Positions 10,257 through 20,261 of a stretch of DNA of 64,000 nucleotides are shown here, one piece after another. The notes beneath the pieces were generated by a model that ran no database searches, was not told the origin of the DNA, and saw only the letters and a program-made list of their open reading frames with translations. The stretch is from positions 1 to 64,000 of the forward strand of contig JAQTOA010000002.1 of assembly GCA_028713555.1 (NCBI GenBank), given 5' to 3'. Within the stretch, counting starts at the first letter, position 1. Each line of letters opens with the position of its first letter. Origin of the DNA: Sterolibacterium sp. GTDB taxonomy: Bacteria > Pseudomonadota > Gammaproteobacteria > Burkholderiales > Rhodocyclaceae. A program made the position numbers and the translations under genes.

Positions 10257-10364
10257 CCTCAAGTAGAGGAGATTTCAAAAACACTGAAGTTGGCCCCGCA
10301 ATACGCGGGGTAGGTCGTGGCCACCAAATCATGTGGTCAATAACGGATGGAGGTTCCGATAATG

Positions 10365-11141
10365 GCGATTAATTTTGACGCGTTAGCTTCTTTTCCTTCG
10401 GTGCCTACTCATATGGTGATGCCAACTGAGTTCGCTATGAATTTGACAATCGTGCATGGCATATGCGCAGCGATTGCCTTGATATATGGGCTGCGTTTGG
10501 CATTAATAAATCGCGAACTTATACCGCTGCTGGTAATCTTGGGGGGCGGGGTCGCCGTGCTGGCAGAGCCCATGGTAGATGTGTTTGGCATGTGTTACTG
10601 GACAGAGAACGGTCAGTGGACACTCTTCGAATCCTTTGGCCGAAAGATTCCTGTGATTGGGCTTTTTGGCTACATAGCATTTTTTGGTGGTGCCACATTG
10701 CAGTTTCTTCAACAATTTCGCAATGGCGCCAGTTACTGGCACGTATGGAAGTTGTTTTTGATATGGGCGGTGATTGAAGGCATATCAGAACCGTATCCCA
10801 TCAGTATGGGCGTATGGAGCTATTATGGAGCCCAGCCTTTCAGCCTGTTTTCCTTTCCGTACTGGTGGCCGCCCGTCAACACGGTGGGTGCCTACACCGC
10901 AGCATTCCTGATATACAAGCTCCTGCCGTATCTTACTGGGGTGCGGCAATTGCTCATCGTGCTTGCCGTAATGACGGGAGACATCATGGGAAACGCTGCA
11001 GTTGCATGGCCGGTATGGAGCGCGCTGAACAGCAAGGCTGGCTACGCCGCGACCATTCCAGCAGCCATCCTGACCTTGGTGCTATGCGGAATTGCCATGC
11101 ATTTCTTTGCCAAGCAGGCTGAGCAAAAAAATACCCCATGA
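10365..11141 (+). CDS. Multi-pass membrane protein, possibly AveC-like
   Basis: Several hydrophobic helices; ORF 10347..11141 with likely start MAINFDALASF at 10365 after a 'ggatggaggttcc' region. Confidence 0.5.
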   Translation, partial: AINFDALASFPSVPTHMVMPTEFAMNLTIVHGICAAIALIYGLRLALINRELIPLLVILGGGVAVLAEPMVDVFGMCYWTENGQWTLFESFGRKIPVIGLFGYIAFFGGATLQFLQQFRNGASYWHVWKLFLIWAVIEGISEPYPISMGVWSYYGAQPFSLFSFPYWWPPVNTVGAYTAAFLIYKLLPYLTGVRQLLIVLAVMTGDIMGNAAVAWPVWSALNSKAGYAATIPAAILTLVLCGIAMHFFAKQAEQKNTP

Positions 11142-11200
11142 CGAACGACAACTAAAAGGGTAGAGCGCTGGCGGCCGAACTCGGCAACGGATGTGTTGTG

Positions 11201-13234
11201 TTAAAACTCCAGCGGGTCTACGTCCAGATGCCAGCGCAGGTCATGCGGCGTTTTTAGCTTGTACAGTTGCTCGGCCCAAGTGGTCAGGAAGACTTGCAGC
11301 GCCGGCCGGTTGGTGGATTCCGCCAGCAGTTGGGCACGTTCCAGCGCCATGACACGGTATAAGCGCATCGGTACCGGGTCGTAGATGCTCACGCCTTCGG
11401 GCAAGAGTGTTCGCGCCAATTCGGCAGCCATCTTGAGGAAAGTTATGGCAGCCTCAAGATGCTTCGCTTCGGCGCGCAGCAGTGCCTGGAAGGTGAACGG
11501 CGGAAAGCCCGCTGCGCGGCGTTCATCGAGTTGGGTCGCAGCGAAACGCGCATAGTCGTGTGTCAGCAAGGCCTGATACAGCGGGTGCGCCGGGTACTCG
11601 GTCTGGATCAGCACTTCGCCGGGCAACGCTGCGCGCCCACTGCGCCCACCAACCTGCAGCAACTGGCTGAACAAGCGTTCCGGGGCACGGAAATCGGCGG
11701 CAAACAGCGCCGCATCGGCGCCGACCACGCCAACCAACGTGAGCAGGGGGAAATCGTGGCCCTTGGCGAGCATCTGGGTGCCGATCAGAATATCGGCGCG
11801 TCCGCCATGTATGATTTCCAGGATCGCCTGCCACTTGGCCGGGGTGCTCGCCGAGTCGCGGTCGACACGCAGCAGTCGCGCAGCAGGAAAGCGCGCGGCG
11901 AAGTTTTCTTCAAGCCGCTGGGTACCGCGGCCAAAAGGATGAATGTCGAGATTGCCGCAGCCTGGACAACTCTTCGGGATCGATTCTTCAATGCCACAGA
12001 GATGGCAGCGCAGGCGCCGGTCGGCGAGATGCACCACCAGATTCGCCGCGCAGCGCCGGCAGCGACTGATCCAGCCACAGGCCGGACAGGCCAGCACCGG
12101 CGCATAGCCGCGCCGGTTGAGAAAGATCAGGCTCTGCTCGCCGCGTTCCAGCCGTATGGCAATGGCGGCCAGCAACGCCGCGCTCATGCCGTCTTGCAGT
12201 TTCTCGCGCCGCGTATCGATGCAGCGCACCACGGGCGGCGCTGCGGCGACGGCACGCCGCGACAGTTCCAACAAGCGGTAACGGCCGCCGTCCTGGCGCG
12301 CCTGGTGGAAAGTTTCCAATGAAGGAGTAGCCGAGCCCAGCACGATCGGTACACCGCATTGATGGGCGCGCCACACCGCGACATCACGGGCCGAGTAACG
12401 CAGACCTTCCTGCTGCTTGAAAGAGGCGTCATGCTCCTCGTCGACGACAATCAGGCCGAGCCGCGACAAAGGAGTGAACACTGACAGACGTGTGCCGAGG
12501 ACAATGTCGACTTGCCCTTCGAGAGCGTCCACAAAGCCCCGCGCGCGTGCCGCCTCGGCCATGCCGCTATGCGCCGAAACCACCCGGGCGTTAGGGAAAC
12601 GCGTGGCGACGCGCCCCTCCAGTTGCGGCGTCAGGGCAATCTCCGGCACCAGCATCAGGGCTTGTCTGCCCTGTGCCAGGGTCTGCTCGATCAGCCGCAG
12701 ATACACTTCTGTCTTGCCGCTGCCGGTAATGCCATGCAGCAGGAAGGCCGCATAGCGGCCGAAGCTGGCGGCTATTTCGGTGACCGCCCTGGCTTGCTCG
12801 GGTAACAGTTTGGGCAGAATGGGCAGGGGATAACCTCCTTCCCCACCCAATTCGACGCTGGCCGCGCCGCGCTTCTTTCCCTCTGCGACAGATTGCGCTT
12901 TACGGCGAGGCAACTTGCCGCGCCGCAAATGAGGCGGCAACGCCATGGCCATGACCTCGCCGAGCGGACGCTGATAGTAACAGCTGCAAAATTCAGTCAG
13001 CGCCAGCCAATCACTTGGCAGTGACGGCAGCCCACGCAAAATCTCCCCCGCTAGTTTGAGCTTGTCAGGCGCCTGTTCGCTGGTCGCAACCAGTGCGACG
13101 ATGACGCCAATCTTTTCACGATTGCCAAAAGGCACCCGCACACAGCGTCCGATATCTTCAGGCAGAGCATCGTCCGAACTGTAATCGAACAAACGCGGCA
13201 ACGGAATATCGAGAGCGACACGCAGGATAGTCAT
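11201..13234 (-). CDS. priA: Primosomal protein N' (helicase PriA)
   Basis: 677 aa; 'LLHGITGSGKTEVYLRLIEQTL', 'LIVVDEEHDASFKQQEGLRY', zinc-binding Cys cluster 'CPACGWISRCRRCAANLVVH...CHLCG...CPGCG'. Confidence 0.95.
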   Translation of the reverse strand: MTILRVALDIPLPRLFDYSSDDALPEDIGRCVRVPFGNREKIGVIVALVATSEQAPDKLKLAGEILRGLPSLPSDWLALTEFCSCYYQRPLGEVMAMALPPHLRRGKLPRRKAQSVAEGKKRGAASVELGGEGGYPLPILPKLLPEQARAVTEIAASFGRYAAFLLHGITGSGKTEVYLRLIEQTLAQGRQALMLVPEIALTPQLEGRVATRFPNARVVSAHSGMAEAARARGFVDALEGQVDIVLGTRLSVFTPLSRLGLIVVDEEHDASFKQQEGLRYSARDVAVWRAHQCGVPIVLGSATPSLETFHQARQDGGRYRLLELSRRAVAAAPPVVRCIDTRREKLQDGMSAALLAAIAIRLERGEQSLIFLNRRGYAPVLACPACGWISRCRRCAANLVVHLADRRLRCHLCGIEESIPKSCPGCGNLDIHPFGRGTQRLEENFAARFPAARLLRVDRDSASTPAKWQAILEIIHGGRADILIGTQMLAKGHDFPLLTLVGVVGADAALFAADFRAPERLFSQLLQVGGRSGRAALPGEVLIQTEYPAHPLYQALLTHDYARFAATQLDERRAAGFPPFTFQALLRAEAKHLEAAITFLKMAAELARTLLPEGVSIYDPVPMRLYRVMALERAQLLAESTNRPALQVFLTTWAEQLYKLKTPHDLRWHLDVDPLEF

Positions 13235-13635
13235 GCGATCAAAAACTTACCAGGAAGTCGTCGACATCACATTTGTTTTATCAGCTAATCTATTGCCGTT
13301 AAAGGGGAATATGGTTACCCACGTCCCCTGTGGATAGATTTGTGAGCAATTACCCAGATAATTGAGGAATTCCCTAACAGGTTAAAGGATCTGTTGCCTC
13401 AACGACATTTGAGTTTGTTAATATTCATTAAAAATCAATCATATGCCAAAAAGACAAAAAATTAACGGCAAACCTATCTGTTTTTCATGGTCTTACGTAC
13501 ATCTGTGCATAAGTCACGAGCTTGCGAGTATGCGAGCAGCAATTTCAAAGACTCGCCGGATCTCTTGCGGCCGGAAGAAATTATGTTGAGTGAGCACTAA
13601 CACCTGAACAAAAACAAGATCGCTCACTGTGCTAA

Positions 13636-14712
13636 TTAGCAGCGCAGCAATTGTCGGCTGTATTCATGCACCGTGTTTACCAGGACCGATACATTCTGCG
13701 GCGGCGTAAATTGCGAAATGCCGTGGCCAAGATTAAATACATGGCCGCCACCAGGACCGGCAGCATGAAAGTCGTCGAGTACCCGTTTGGTTTCTTTGGC
13801 GATCACTTCAGGCGAAGCGAATAAGCACATCGGATCAAGGTTGCCTTGCAACGCCACTTTGTCTGCGGTGCGGCGCCGGGATTCAGCCAGACTCGATGTC
13901 CAGTCGAGGCCGACCGCATCGCAACCGATACTGGCGATATCCTCCAGCCATTGGCCGCCACCCTTGGTGAAAACAATGCTCGGCACGCGCTCGCCATCAT
14001 GTTCCTTGAGTAGTCCGGCGACAATAAGCTGCAGGTAGGCCAGCGAGAATTCGCGGTAACCGCGGTGCGAAAGACTGCCGCCCCAAGTATCGAAAATCAT
14101 CACTGCCTGGGCACCGGCTTCGATCTGCGCATTGAGATAGCCGGTCACCGACTGGGCCGTCACCTTGAGTATGTGATGGAGCAGATCAGGTCTTTCATAG
14201 AGCATGGTCTTGACGCGGCGGAAATCATCAGAGGCGCCGCCTTCGATCATGTAACAGGCCAGGGTAAATGGACTGCCGGAGAAGCCGATCAGCGGCACGG
14301 AGTTATCCAGCGCTTTGCGGATCTCGGTCACTGCGTCCATCACGTAGCGCAAGTGGTCATAAGGATCTGGCGTGGCCAAGGCACGGATTTCCCATTCCTC
14401 GCGTAATGGCCGCTCGAACCTGGGACCTTCGCCTTCGGCGAAATACAGGCCAAGACCCATGGCGTCGGGAATGGTCAGAATGTCCGAGAACAGGATGGCG
14501 GCATCCAACTCGTAGCGCGCCAGCGGTTGCATCGTCACTTCGCAAGCCAAGTTGGGTGACTTGCATAAATTCAGGAAATTACCGGCGCGACGACGCGTTT
14601 CGCAATACTCGGGCAAGTAGCGCCCGGCTTGACGCATCAGCCAGACCGGAGTGTATTCGACCGGCTCGCGCAACAGGGCACGCAAAAAAGTATCGTTCTT
14701 GGGACGGGTCAT
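13636..14712 (-). CDS. hemE: Uroporphyrinogen decarboxylase
   Basis: 358 aa; '[15 protein letters not shown]', '[26 protein letters not shown]'. Confidence 0.96.
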   Translation of the reverse strand: MTRPKNDTFLRALLREPVEYTPVWLMRQAGRYLPEYCETRRRAGNFLNLCKSPNLACEVTMQPLARYELDAAILFSDILTIPDAMGLGLYFAEGEGPRFERPLREEWEIRALATPDPYDHLRYVMDAVTEIRKALDNSVPLIGFSGSPFTLACYMIEGGASDDFRRVKTMLYERPDLLHHILKVTAQSVTGYLNAQIEAGAQAVMIFDTWGGSLSHRGYREFSLAYLQLIVAGLLKEHDGERVPSIVFTKGGGQWLEDIASIGCDAVGLDWTSSLAESRRRTADKVALQGNLDPMCLFASPEVIAKETKRVLDDFHAAGPGGGHVFNLGHGISQFTPPQNVSVLVNTVHEYSRQLLRC

Positions 14713-14756
14713 GGCGGCAGAGCAGCGCAGAATTTGAATGGCCGTATTTTACGCCT

Positions 14757-16016
14757 TTATGCCTCACCTTCGTCCTTCTTGCCGGAGCGCAGACCGAGAT
14801 CCTTAAGCTTGCGATAGAGATGGGTGCGTTCCAGACCGGCTTTTTCCGCCAGCCGTGTCATATTGCCGCCGTCAAGCCGCAAGTGGTGTTCGAAATAGAT
14901 GCGCTCGAAAACTTCACGCGCCTCACGCAAGGGCAATCTCATAACTTCCGCCGGCAGATTGATCAAAGTCATGGAGGAACCCACCATGGCAAGTCGGCTG
15001 GCTACATCCTCGGCATCGATTTCTTCTTCCAGAGCGGAAAGCGCCAGCGACTTCACCGCGCTTCTCAACTCACCATAACCACCCGGCCAAGCGTACTGAC
15101 GCAATGCATTGAGTGCCGCAGTGGAAAAACGGCGCGGCACCATCCCGTGTAACTCAGTCAGTTGCGTCAGCAACTGATTGGCAATCACTGGAACCTCATC
15201 GCGCAGTTCCGCCAGCGACGGCACATTCAGCCAGATGTCCGACAAACGCGTCAGCAGTGCTTCTTCCCACCCCAACTCAAGTAAAGTCGCGGTATCGTGG
15301 ACCGTGGCGACGATCAGACGCAGACCGAACTTCTCCAGCCGATCAAGGGCAAACAGCAGATTCTTCTGCTGCAAACGGGAAAGCCGGCCCAGTTCCTCGA
15401 CGTACAGCACACCCCCGCTCGCCGCTTGCAAGACTTCAATAGTCAACGGAGTACTGTCCAGTGCGAGATCAGCCCAAACCTTACCTGGCAAGTGCAGGGT
15501 ACGGGCTGCCAGTTCCACAATTCCGCCGTGGGTCGTCTTGAGCATCACGGCGCGACTCTTATCTGCGACTTGATCGAGCCTTTTCCTGAGGTCGCGGAGT
15601 GGAACCGATCGGGGAAAAGCGGCCAGTGTCAAGGCGCTGCCCACAGGCACCGAGGTTTTGGCCAGCGCACGTTTCACCGCGCTAAGCAGTTTTTGCAGCG
15701 CGATGGGCTTCTCGAGAAAATCGAGCGCGCCGATCCGCGTGGCCTCCACCGCGGTGTCGATGGTTCCGTGTCCCGACATCATGATGACCGGCATGGTCAG
15801 CTGACCACCGCTGGACCATTCCTTGAGCAAGGTGATGCCATCGGTATCGGGCATCCAGATATCCAGCAATACCAGGTCGGGCCGCGCTGCAGCACGTGCC
15901 ATTCGAGCTGCAGCGGCGTTTTCTGCAAGCCGTACTTGGTGGCCCTCATCGCTAAGAATTTCCGAGAGCAACTCGCGAATTCCCATTTCATCGTCTACTA
16001 CGAGTATTTGTGCCAT
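14757..16016 (-). CDS. ntrX: NtrX-like response regulator with degenerate AAA+ region
   Basis: Receiver domain 'ILVVDDEMGIRELLSEILSDEGHQV..LLDIWMPDTDGITLL', Fis-type C-terminus; no GESGTGKE or GAFTGA seen; next to NtrY-like kinase. Confidence 0.75.
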   Translation of the reverse strand: MAQILVVDDEMGIRELLSEILSDEGHQVRLAENAAAARMARAAARPDLVLLDIWMPDTDGITLLKEWSSGGQLTMPVIMMSGHGTIDTAVEATRIGALDFLEKPIALQKLLSAVKRALAKTSVPVGSALTLAAFPRSVPLRDLRKRLDQVADKSRAVMLKTTHGGIVELAARTLHLPGKVWADLALDSTPLTIEVLQAASGGVLYVEELGRLSRLQQKNLLFALDRLEKFGLRLIVATVHDTATLLELGWEEALLTRLSDIWLNVPSLAELRDEVPVIANQLLTQLTELHGMVPRRFSTAALNALRQYAWPGGYGELRSAVKSLALSALEEEIDAEDVASRLAMVGSSMTLINLPAEVMRLPLREAREVFERIYFEHHLRLDGGNMTRLAEKAGLERTHLYRKLKDLGLRSGKKDEGEA

Positions 16017-16033
16017 AGTCCCAGTTCATTCAA

Positions 16034-18181
16034 TCATGCCGCCAGAGGCAGCCTTATCGTTACCTCGGCACCACGCGGTTGGCGGTTGGCGATGCGGATA
16101 TCGCCATGGTGCTCATCCACAATCTTCCTGACAATAGCCAGACCCAAGCCGCTGCCTTTGGCCTTGGTGGTGACATAAGGCTCGAAGGCATGCGCCAGAA
16201 TTTGCGCCGGAAAGCCGATCCCATTGTCTCTGATCGTCAGCAGTATCCCCCCGTTCCTTTCCGTACGCTGGGTGGCGATCAGGATTTCCGGCCGGACTTC
16301 GGCGCCGGATGCATCTTCCATCGCTTCTTCGGCGTTGGTCAGCAAGTTGTGAATCACCTGCCGAAGCTGGGCGGCATCTCCCGACACACGCGGCAAGTCC
16401 CGCGTCAACTCGGTTGCAAAGTGGGCGCTCGAATTTTCGTAGAGCCCCAATATTTCCACTATCAGGGCGTTCAAGTCGAGCGGCTGCAACTGTGCTGGCG
16501 GCGTGCGGGCATAATCGCGAAAGGCATTAACCATGCTTTTCATGGCTTCGACCTGATTGACGATAGTCTCTGTCGCGCGACTCAGCATCGCCTTGGCGCC
16601 CGGATCGAGCTTGTCGGCCAGTTTCTGTTGCAGGCGCTCGGCGGAGAGCTGGATCGGCGTCAGCGGATTCTTGATTTCGTGCGCCAGGCGACGCGCCACC
16701 TCACCCCAAGCAGCGGAACGCTGCGCGGCGATAAGTTGCGTGATGTCGTCGAAAACCACCACAAAACCACCGCCTCCCGCCTGAGGCAAGGTTGAGCCAC
16801 GCAGCAGCAATACCTGGGTTGAGCCGGCGCCGTCGTCAATCTCAATCTGGCGCTGCCATTCCCTGCCCTGCTCACCTTGCGCAACGCTGCCGTCAAACCC
16901 GGCGTGGATTGCCTCTTTAAAGGTCGCGTGTCCCGGCCAGTCATCCAGCGGCATTCCTTCCAGCGTAACGAGAGCATCACCGAGAATGGTGCTGGCGCCG
17001 CGATTGGTGGCGCGCAACACGAAACCATTGTCGAAGGCCAGCACGCCGGTGGAGAGGTTGGCCAGCACGCTTTCGAGGTAGGCGCGCGCCGCTTCGACTT
17101 CGCCGCGATGCCGTTCGGTTTCGCGCCGCGCCTCGTCGAGTTGGCGTGTCATCCGGTTGAAAGATTGCGTCAGGACGCCCAACTCATCGTGTGTTTCCAG
17201 CGCCGCGCGCGGCGTGAAGTCGCCGGCCGCTACCGCGCGCGTGCCTTCGGCGAGAATCAGCAATGGTGCGGCCAGGCGCTTTGCCAGGAAGAAAGCCAGA
17301 GCGATCGCAGCGAACAGCGCCAGCAGCAGGGTCAAGGTCAAGGTCAGAGTGTAGATGTGCTTTAAACCCTGACGGCCGAGGGACAACTCTTGATAATCAC
17401 GATACGCCGCCTCGACGCTGGCTGCGCTCTTGGCGATCGCCGGAGGTACGGATTGAGTCAGTTGCAGCACGCGCGCCTCCATCGTCAACTCGCTACCCGT
17501 TACCGGCACCAGCACTCGCAAGATCAAGCCTGCTGTGGCATCGCCTTCCACCTGCGACAAGCCGCGATTCTGGCGCCCTTGGCGTAATTGTACGGTGCTA
17601 GGCACATCAGGAAGCAGTTTGTCGAAGTCGCCCAAACTGCTTGCCAACACCCGGCCTGAGCTGGACAGCAAAGTAGCTGTTTGCGCGCCCGCCTGCTCGC
17701 GCAACCGGTTTAGCTTGGTTGCCAGAGCCACTTTGCCGTCGTTGCTGTCGCCCAGTTCGATCGCCATGTCGCGTGCTTTGGCGGTCAACTCGGCAAGTTG
17801 TCCATCCAGGACATTGCGGCCGAGATTGAGTCCACCTTCAAGCGCGTTATCAACCCGCACGTCGAACCAAGATTCAATGCTACTCATTGCGAATTGCAGC
17901 GATACGCCATACACCAGCGCTCCCGGCAGCACCGCCATCAACGCCAACATCAGCAGCAAACGTGACTTCAGGCGCGAGCCGAACACACCCTGGCGGTATT
18001 CGCGCCACATGATGCGCAACTGCACGATAACCAGCGCCAGCAAAGCCACCACGACCACCAGGTTCAATCCCAGCAGCAACGGATAGCTGTCAGCAAAAAG
18101 CGCTGTGTTGGCACTGGCCGAAGCCAGTAGGAACAGCAGGATTGCACTGATCGCGGCGGCGATGATGGCCAGGATCTTCAT
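16034..18181 (-). CDS. ntrY: NtrY-like membrane sensor histidine kinase
   Basis: 715 aa; TM helices, HAMP, '[28 protein letters not shown]', '[20 protein letters not shown]'. Confidence 0.85.
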   Translation of the reverse strand: MKILAIIAAAISAILLFLLASASANTALFADSYPLLLGLNLVVVVALLALVIVQLRIMWREYRQGVFGSRLKSRLLLMLALMAVLPGALVYGVSLQFAMSSIESWFDVRVDNALEGGLNLGRNVLDGQLAELTAKARDMAIELGDSNDGKVALATKLNRLREQAGAQTATLLSSSGRVLASSLGDFDKLLPDVPSTVQLRQGRQNRGLSQVEGDATAGLILRVLVPVTGSELTMEARVLQLTQSVPPAIAKSAASVEAAYRDYQELSLGRQGLKHIYTLTLTLTLLLALFAAIALAFFLAKRLAAPLLILAEGTRAVAAGDFTPRAALETHDELGVLTQSFNRMTRQLDEARRETERHRGEVEAARAYLESVLANLSTGVLAFDNGFVLRATNRGASTILGDALVTLEGMPLDDWPGHATFKEAIHAGFDGSVAQGEQGREWQRQIEIDDGAGSTQVLLLRGSTLPQAGGGGFVVVFDDITQLIAAQRSAAWGEVARRLAHEIKNPLTPIQLSAERLQQKLADKLDPGAKAMLSRATETIVNQVEAMKSMVNAFRDYARTPPAQLQPLDLNALIVEILGLYENSSAHFATELTRDLPRVSGDAAQLRQVIHNLLTNAEEAMEDASGAEVRPEILIATQRTERNGGILLTIRDNGIGFPAQILAHAFEPYVTTKAKGSGLGLAIVRKIVDEHHGDIRIANRQPRGAEVTIRLPLAA

Positions 18182-18819
18182 TTTGGCTCGCGCTCCGTCG
18201 CAACCGCAGGCGTGGGCACATTCGTAGGTATGAACTGCCAGCGCAACACTTTTGCTTCTATCTGCCAGTCCCGGTTGGCAATGGCATCAACCTGCAAGGG
18301 TTTGGGAAGTTGTTGCCGATCCAGCGCCAGACGCAAGGCAACCTGGTAGGTTTCTCCGACTTTCAACAGATTCCTGTCGGCAACCGGTAGCGCAGCAACG
18401 CGTCCCAGCATGCGCAACGCATCTCCCAAGCTGGCGAAATTCTGGTGCAAGGTGCCGTCCCGGGAAAGCCGGTACTGGCGCGTCAGCGGAATATAGGCCA
18501 GGCGGTAATTTAGACTGCGGCCAGCAATGTGTTCATTCGGCCAGTACCAGCGGTTGCGGGTGATGTCCAGTTCGAGCACGAAATAAAGTGGAACACCGCG
18601 TGAAATGGCATCTTCGAAATGGCCACCGAGATCGATGCCAAATTCAGAGGAAAGGACATAAGCTTCTTCGCCAGACGACAGCTTGGCCGAGATCGGCTCA
18701 ATGGTTCCGGCCCAAGTTGTCCGGCTCAAGACGAGCAGTCCAACCAAGGCAAAAGCCAACAGTAATCGTAGCGCAGGTTTAGTCACGTTTCTGCAAAAGG
18801 GCATAAAAAAAGCCGTCAT
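18178..18819 (-). CDS. DUF4390-type proline-rich secreted protein
   Basis: 213 aa, N-terminal hydrophobic segment; conserved position between ntrY and rsmB. Confidence 0.65.
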   Translation of the reverse strand: MTAFFMPFCRNVTKPALRLLLAFALVGLLVLSRTTWAGTIEPISAKLSSGEEAYVLSSEFGIDLGGHFEDAISRGVPLYFVLELDITRNRWYWPNEHIAGRSLNYRLAYIPLTRQYRLSRDGTLHQNFASLGDALRMLGRVAALPVADRNLLKVGETYQVALRLALDRQQLPKPLQVDAIANRDWQIEAKVLRWQFIPTNVPTPAVATEREPK

Positions 18820-20167
18820 GTTCCGCCTGTGGCATCAATTGCCATTGCGCTGAGTCTTGCAGCCCATCTCCACCCTTCAGGGGAAAACACAAAGCATCCG
18901 CATGGCGCGCGCTAAAAGCGGCGATCTGCAAGTCGTTTTCCTGAGGAAACAGAGAACAGGTGCAATAGAGCATTTTGCCACCGGGGGCAAGCAGATGCCA
19001 TAAGGCATCGATGATTTCGGCCTGGCGACGGACAAAGCCGGCAATATCGGTCTCGCGCCGCAGCCATTTGCTGTCAGGGTGGCGGCGCACGACACCCGAG
19101 GCCGAACAAGGCACGTCCGCCAGAATCCGCTCGAACAGCCGCCCGTCCCACCAGTTCTCAGGCGTGCGACAGTCCGCGGTTTTGACCTCCGCATGCAGGC
19201 CGAGACGCGCCAGGTTGTCGACAATGCGCACCGTGCGCAACGGCACTGCTTCGAGCGCGAGCAAGTCGATGTCGGTGAGTTCCAGCAGATGCGTGGTTTT
19301 GCCGCCGGGTGCAGCACAGGCATCCAGCACGCGCATGCCCGGCTGCGCATCCAGCAGCGGGGCCGCATGCTGGGCCCCCCAGTCCTGCACCGAAACCAGG
19401 CCATCAAAGAATCCCGGCAGCTTATCCACTGTCTGCGGGTTCTCAAGCAGGATGGCATAGCCATTCTCCGTCAGCAGGCGGGCGCCGATTCCGGCCCTGC
19501 CCAACTGGGCGAGATAAGTCGGACCATCAACACGACGGCGATTGACACGCAGGGTCATCGGCGGACGGTCATTGCCGACGGCGAGGATGCTTTCCCACTG
19601 TGCCGGACAGGCATGATGGATGTTTTCTATCCACCAGCACGGATGTTGGCAGTGCGCCACCAGATCGGCCTTGGCAGCGGCCAGCAACTCACCATCGCGA
19701 CGCAGGCGGTTGCGCAATACGGCATTGGTCAATCCCCTATATTGGCCCTGAGCAATGCCGGCGGCAGCGTTGACCGCCTGATCCACGGTGGTATGGGCAT
19801 CGGCCAGACGGGATTCAAGCCGATACAGTGCAGCAAGCAGCAGGGATCGCAACAGGAGTTTCTCGTCATTGCTCGACTCGATTGGCGAACGCAACAGATG
19901 GGCGAGCATGAAATCGCCGCGGCCATACTGACGCAGGGCGCCGTAAGCCAGATCCTGCACCGCGCCGCGCTGAGCCGGCGATAGCTCATATGCCTGCCAG
20001 CAGGCGGCAAGCGCGGCATCCAGGGTGCGGCCAGCGGAAATTCCCGCCGGATTTTCTGCAATGACGCTGGCAATAACTTCGGCGGAACGCGTCAGGGCGA
20101 ATGCCAGCGAGTCGGACGGCAAGACCGGCGTGGCCAGATTATTAGGCTTATTGCGACAAACCGACAT
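18779..20167 (-). CDS. rsmB: 16S rRNA (cytosine(967)-C(5))-methyltransferase
   Basis: 'VLDACAAPGGKTTHLLELTDIDLLALEA', 'ILADVPCSASGVVRRHPDSKWLRR'; start taken at MSVCRNKPNN (20167), uncertain within ORF to 20257. Confidence 0.92.
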   Translation of the reverse strand: MSVCRNKPNNLATPVLPSDSLAFALTRSAEVIASVIAENPAGISAGRTLDAALAACWQAYELSPAQRGAVQDLAYGALRQYGRGDFMLAHLLRSPIESSNDEKLLLRSLLLAALYRLESRLADAHTTVDQAVNAAAGIAQGQYRGLTNAVLRNRLRRDGELLAAAKADLVAHCQHPCWWIENIHHACPAQWESILAVGNDRPPMTLRVNRRRVDGPTYLAQLGRAGIGARLLTENGYAILLENPQTVDKLPGFFDGLVSVQDWGAQHAAPLLDAQPGMRVLDACAAPGGKTTHLLELTDIDLLALEAVPLRTVRIVDNLARLGLHAEVKTADCRTPENWWDGRLFERILADVPCSASGVVRRHPDSKWLRRETDIAGFVRRQAEIIDALWHLLAPGGKMLYCTCSLFPQENDLQIAAFSARHADALCFPLKGGDGLQDSAQWQLMPQAEHDGFFYALLQKRD

Positions 20168-20261
20168 AGGAGTTTTCCGAGCTTTACCGAGGTGGCAGTT
20201 GAAGTTTGACATATTCGCGAGCCTGGCGCGGAAACTCCATGGCATGCCATGTCGCAAGTGA

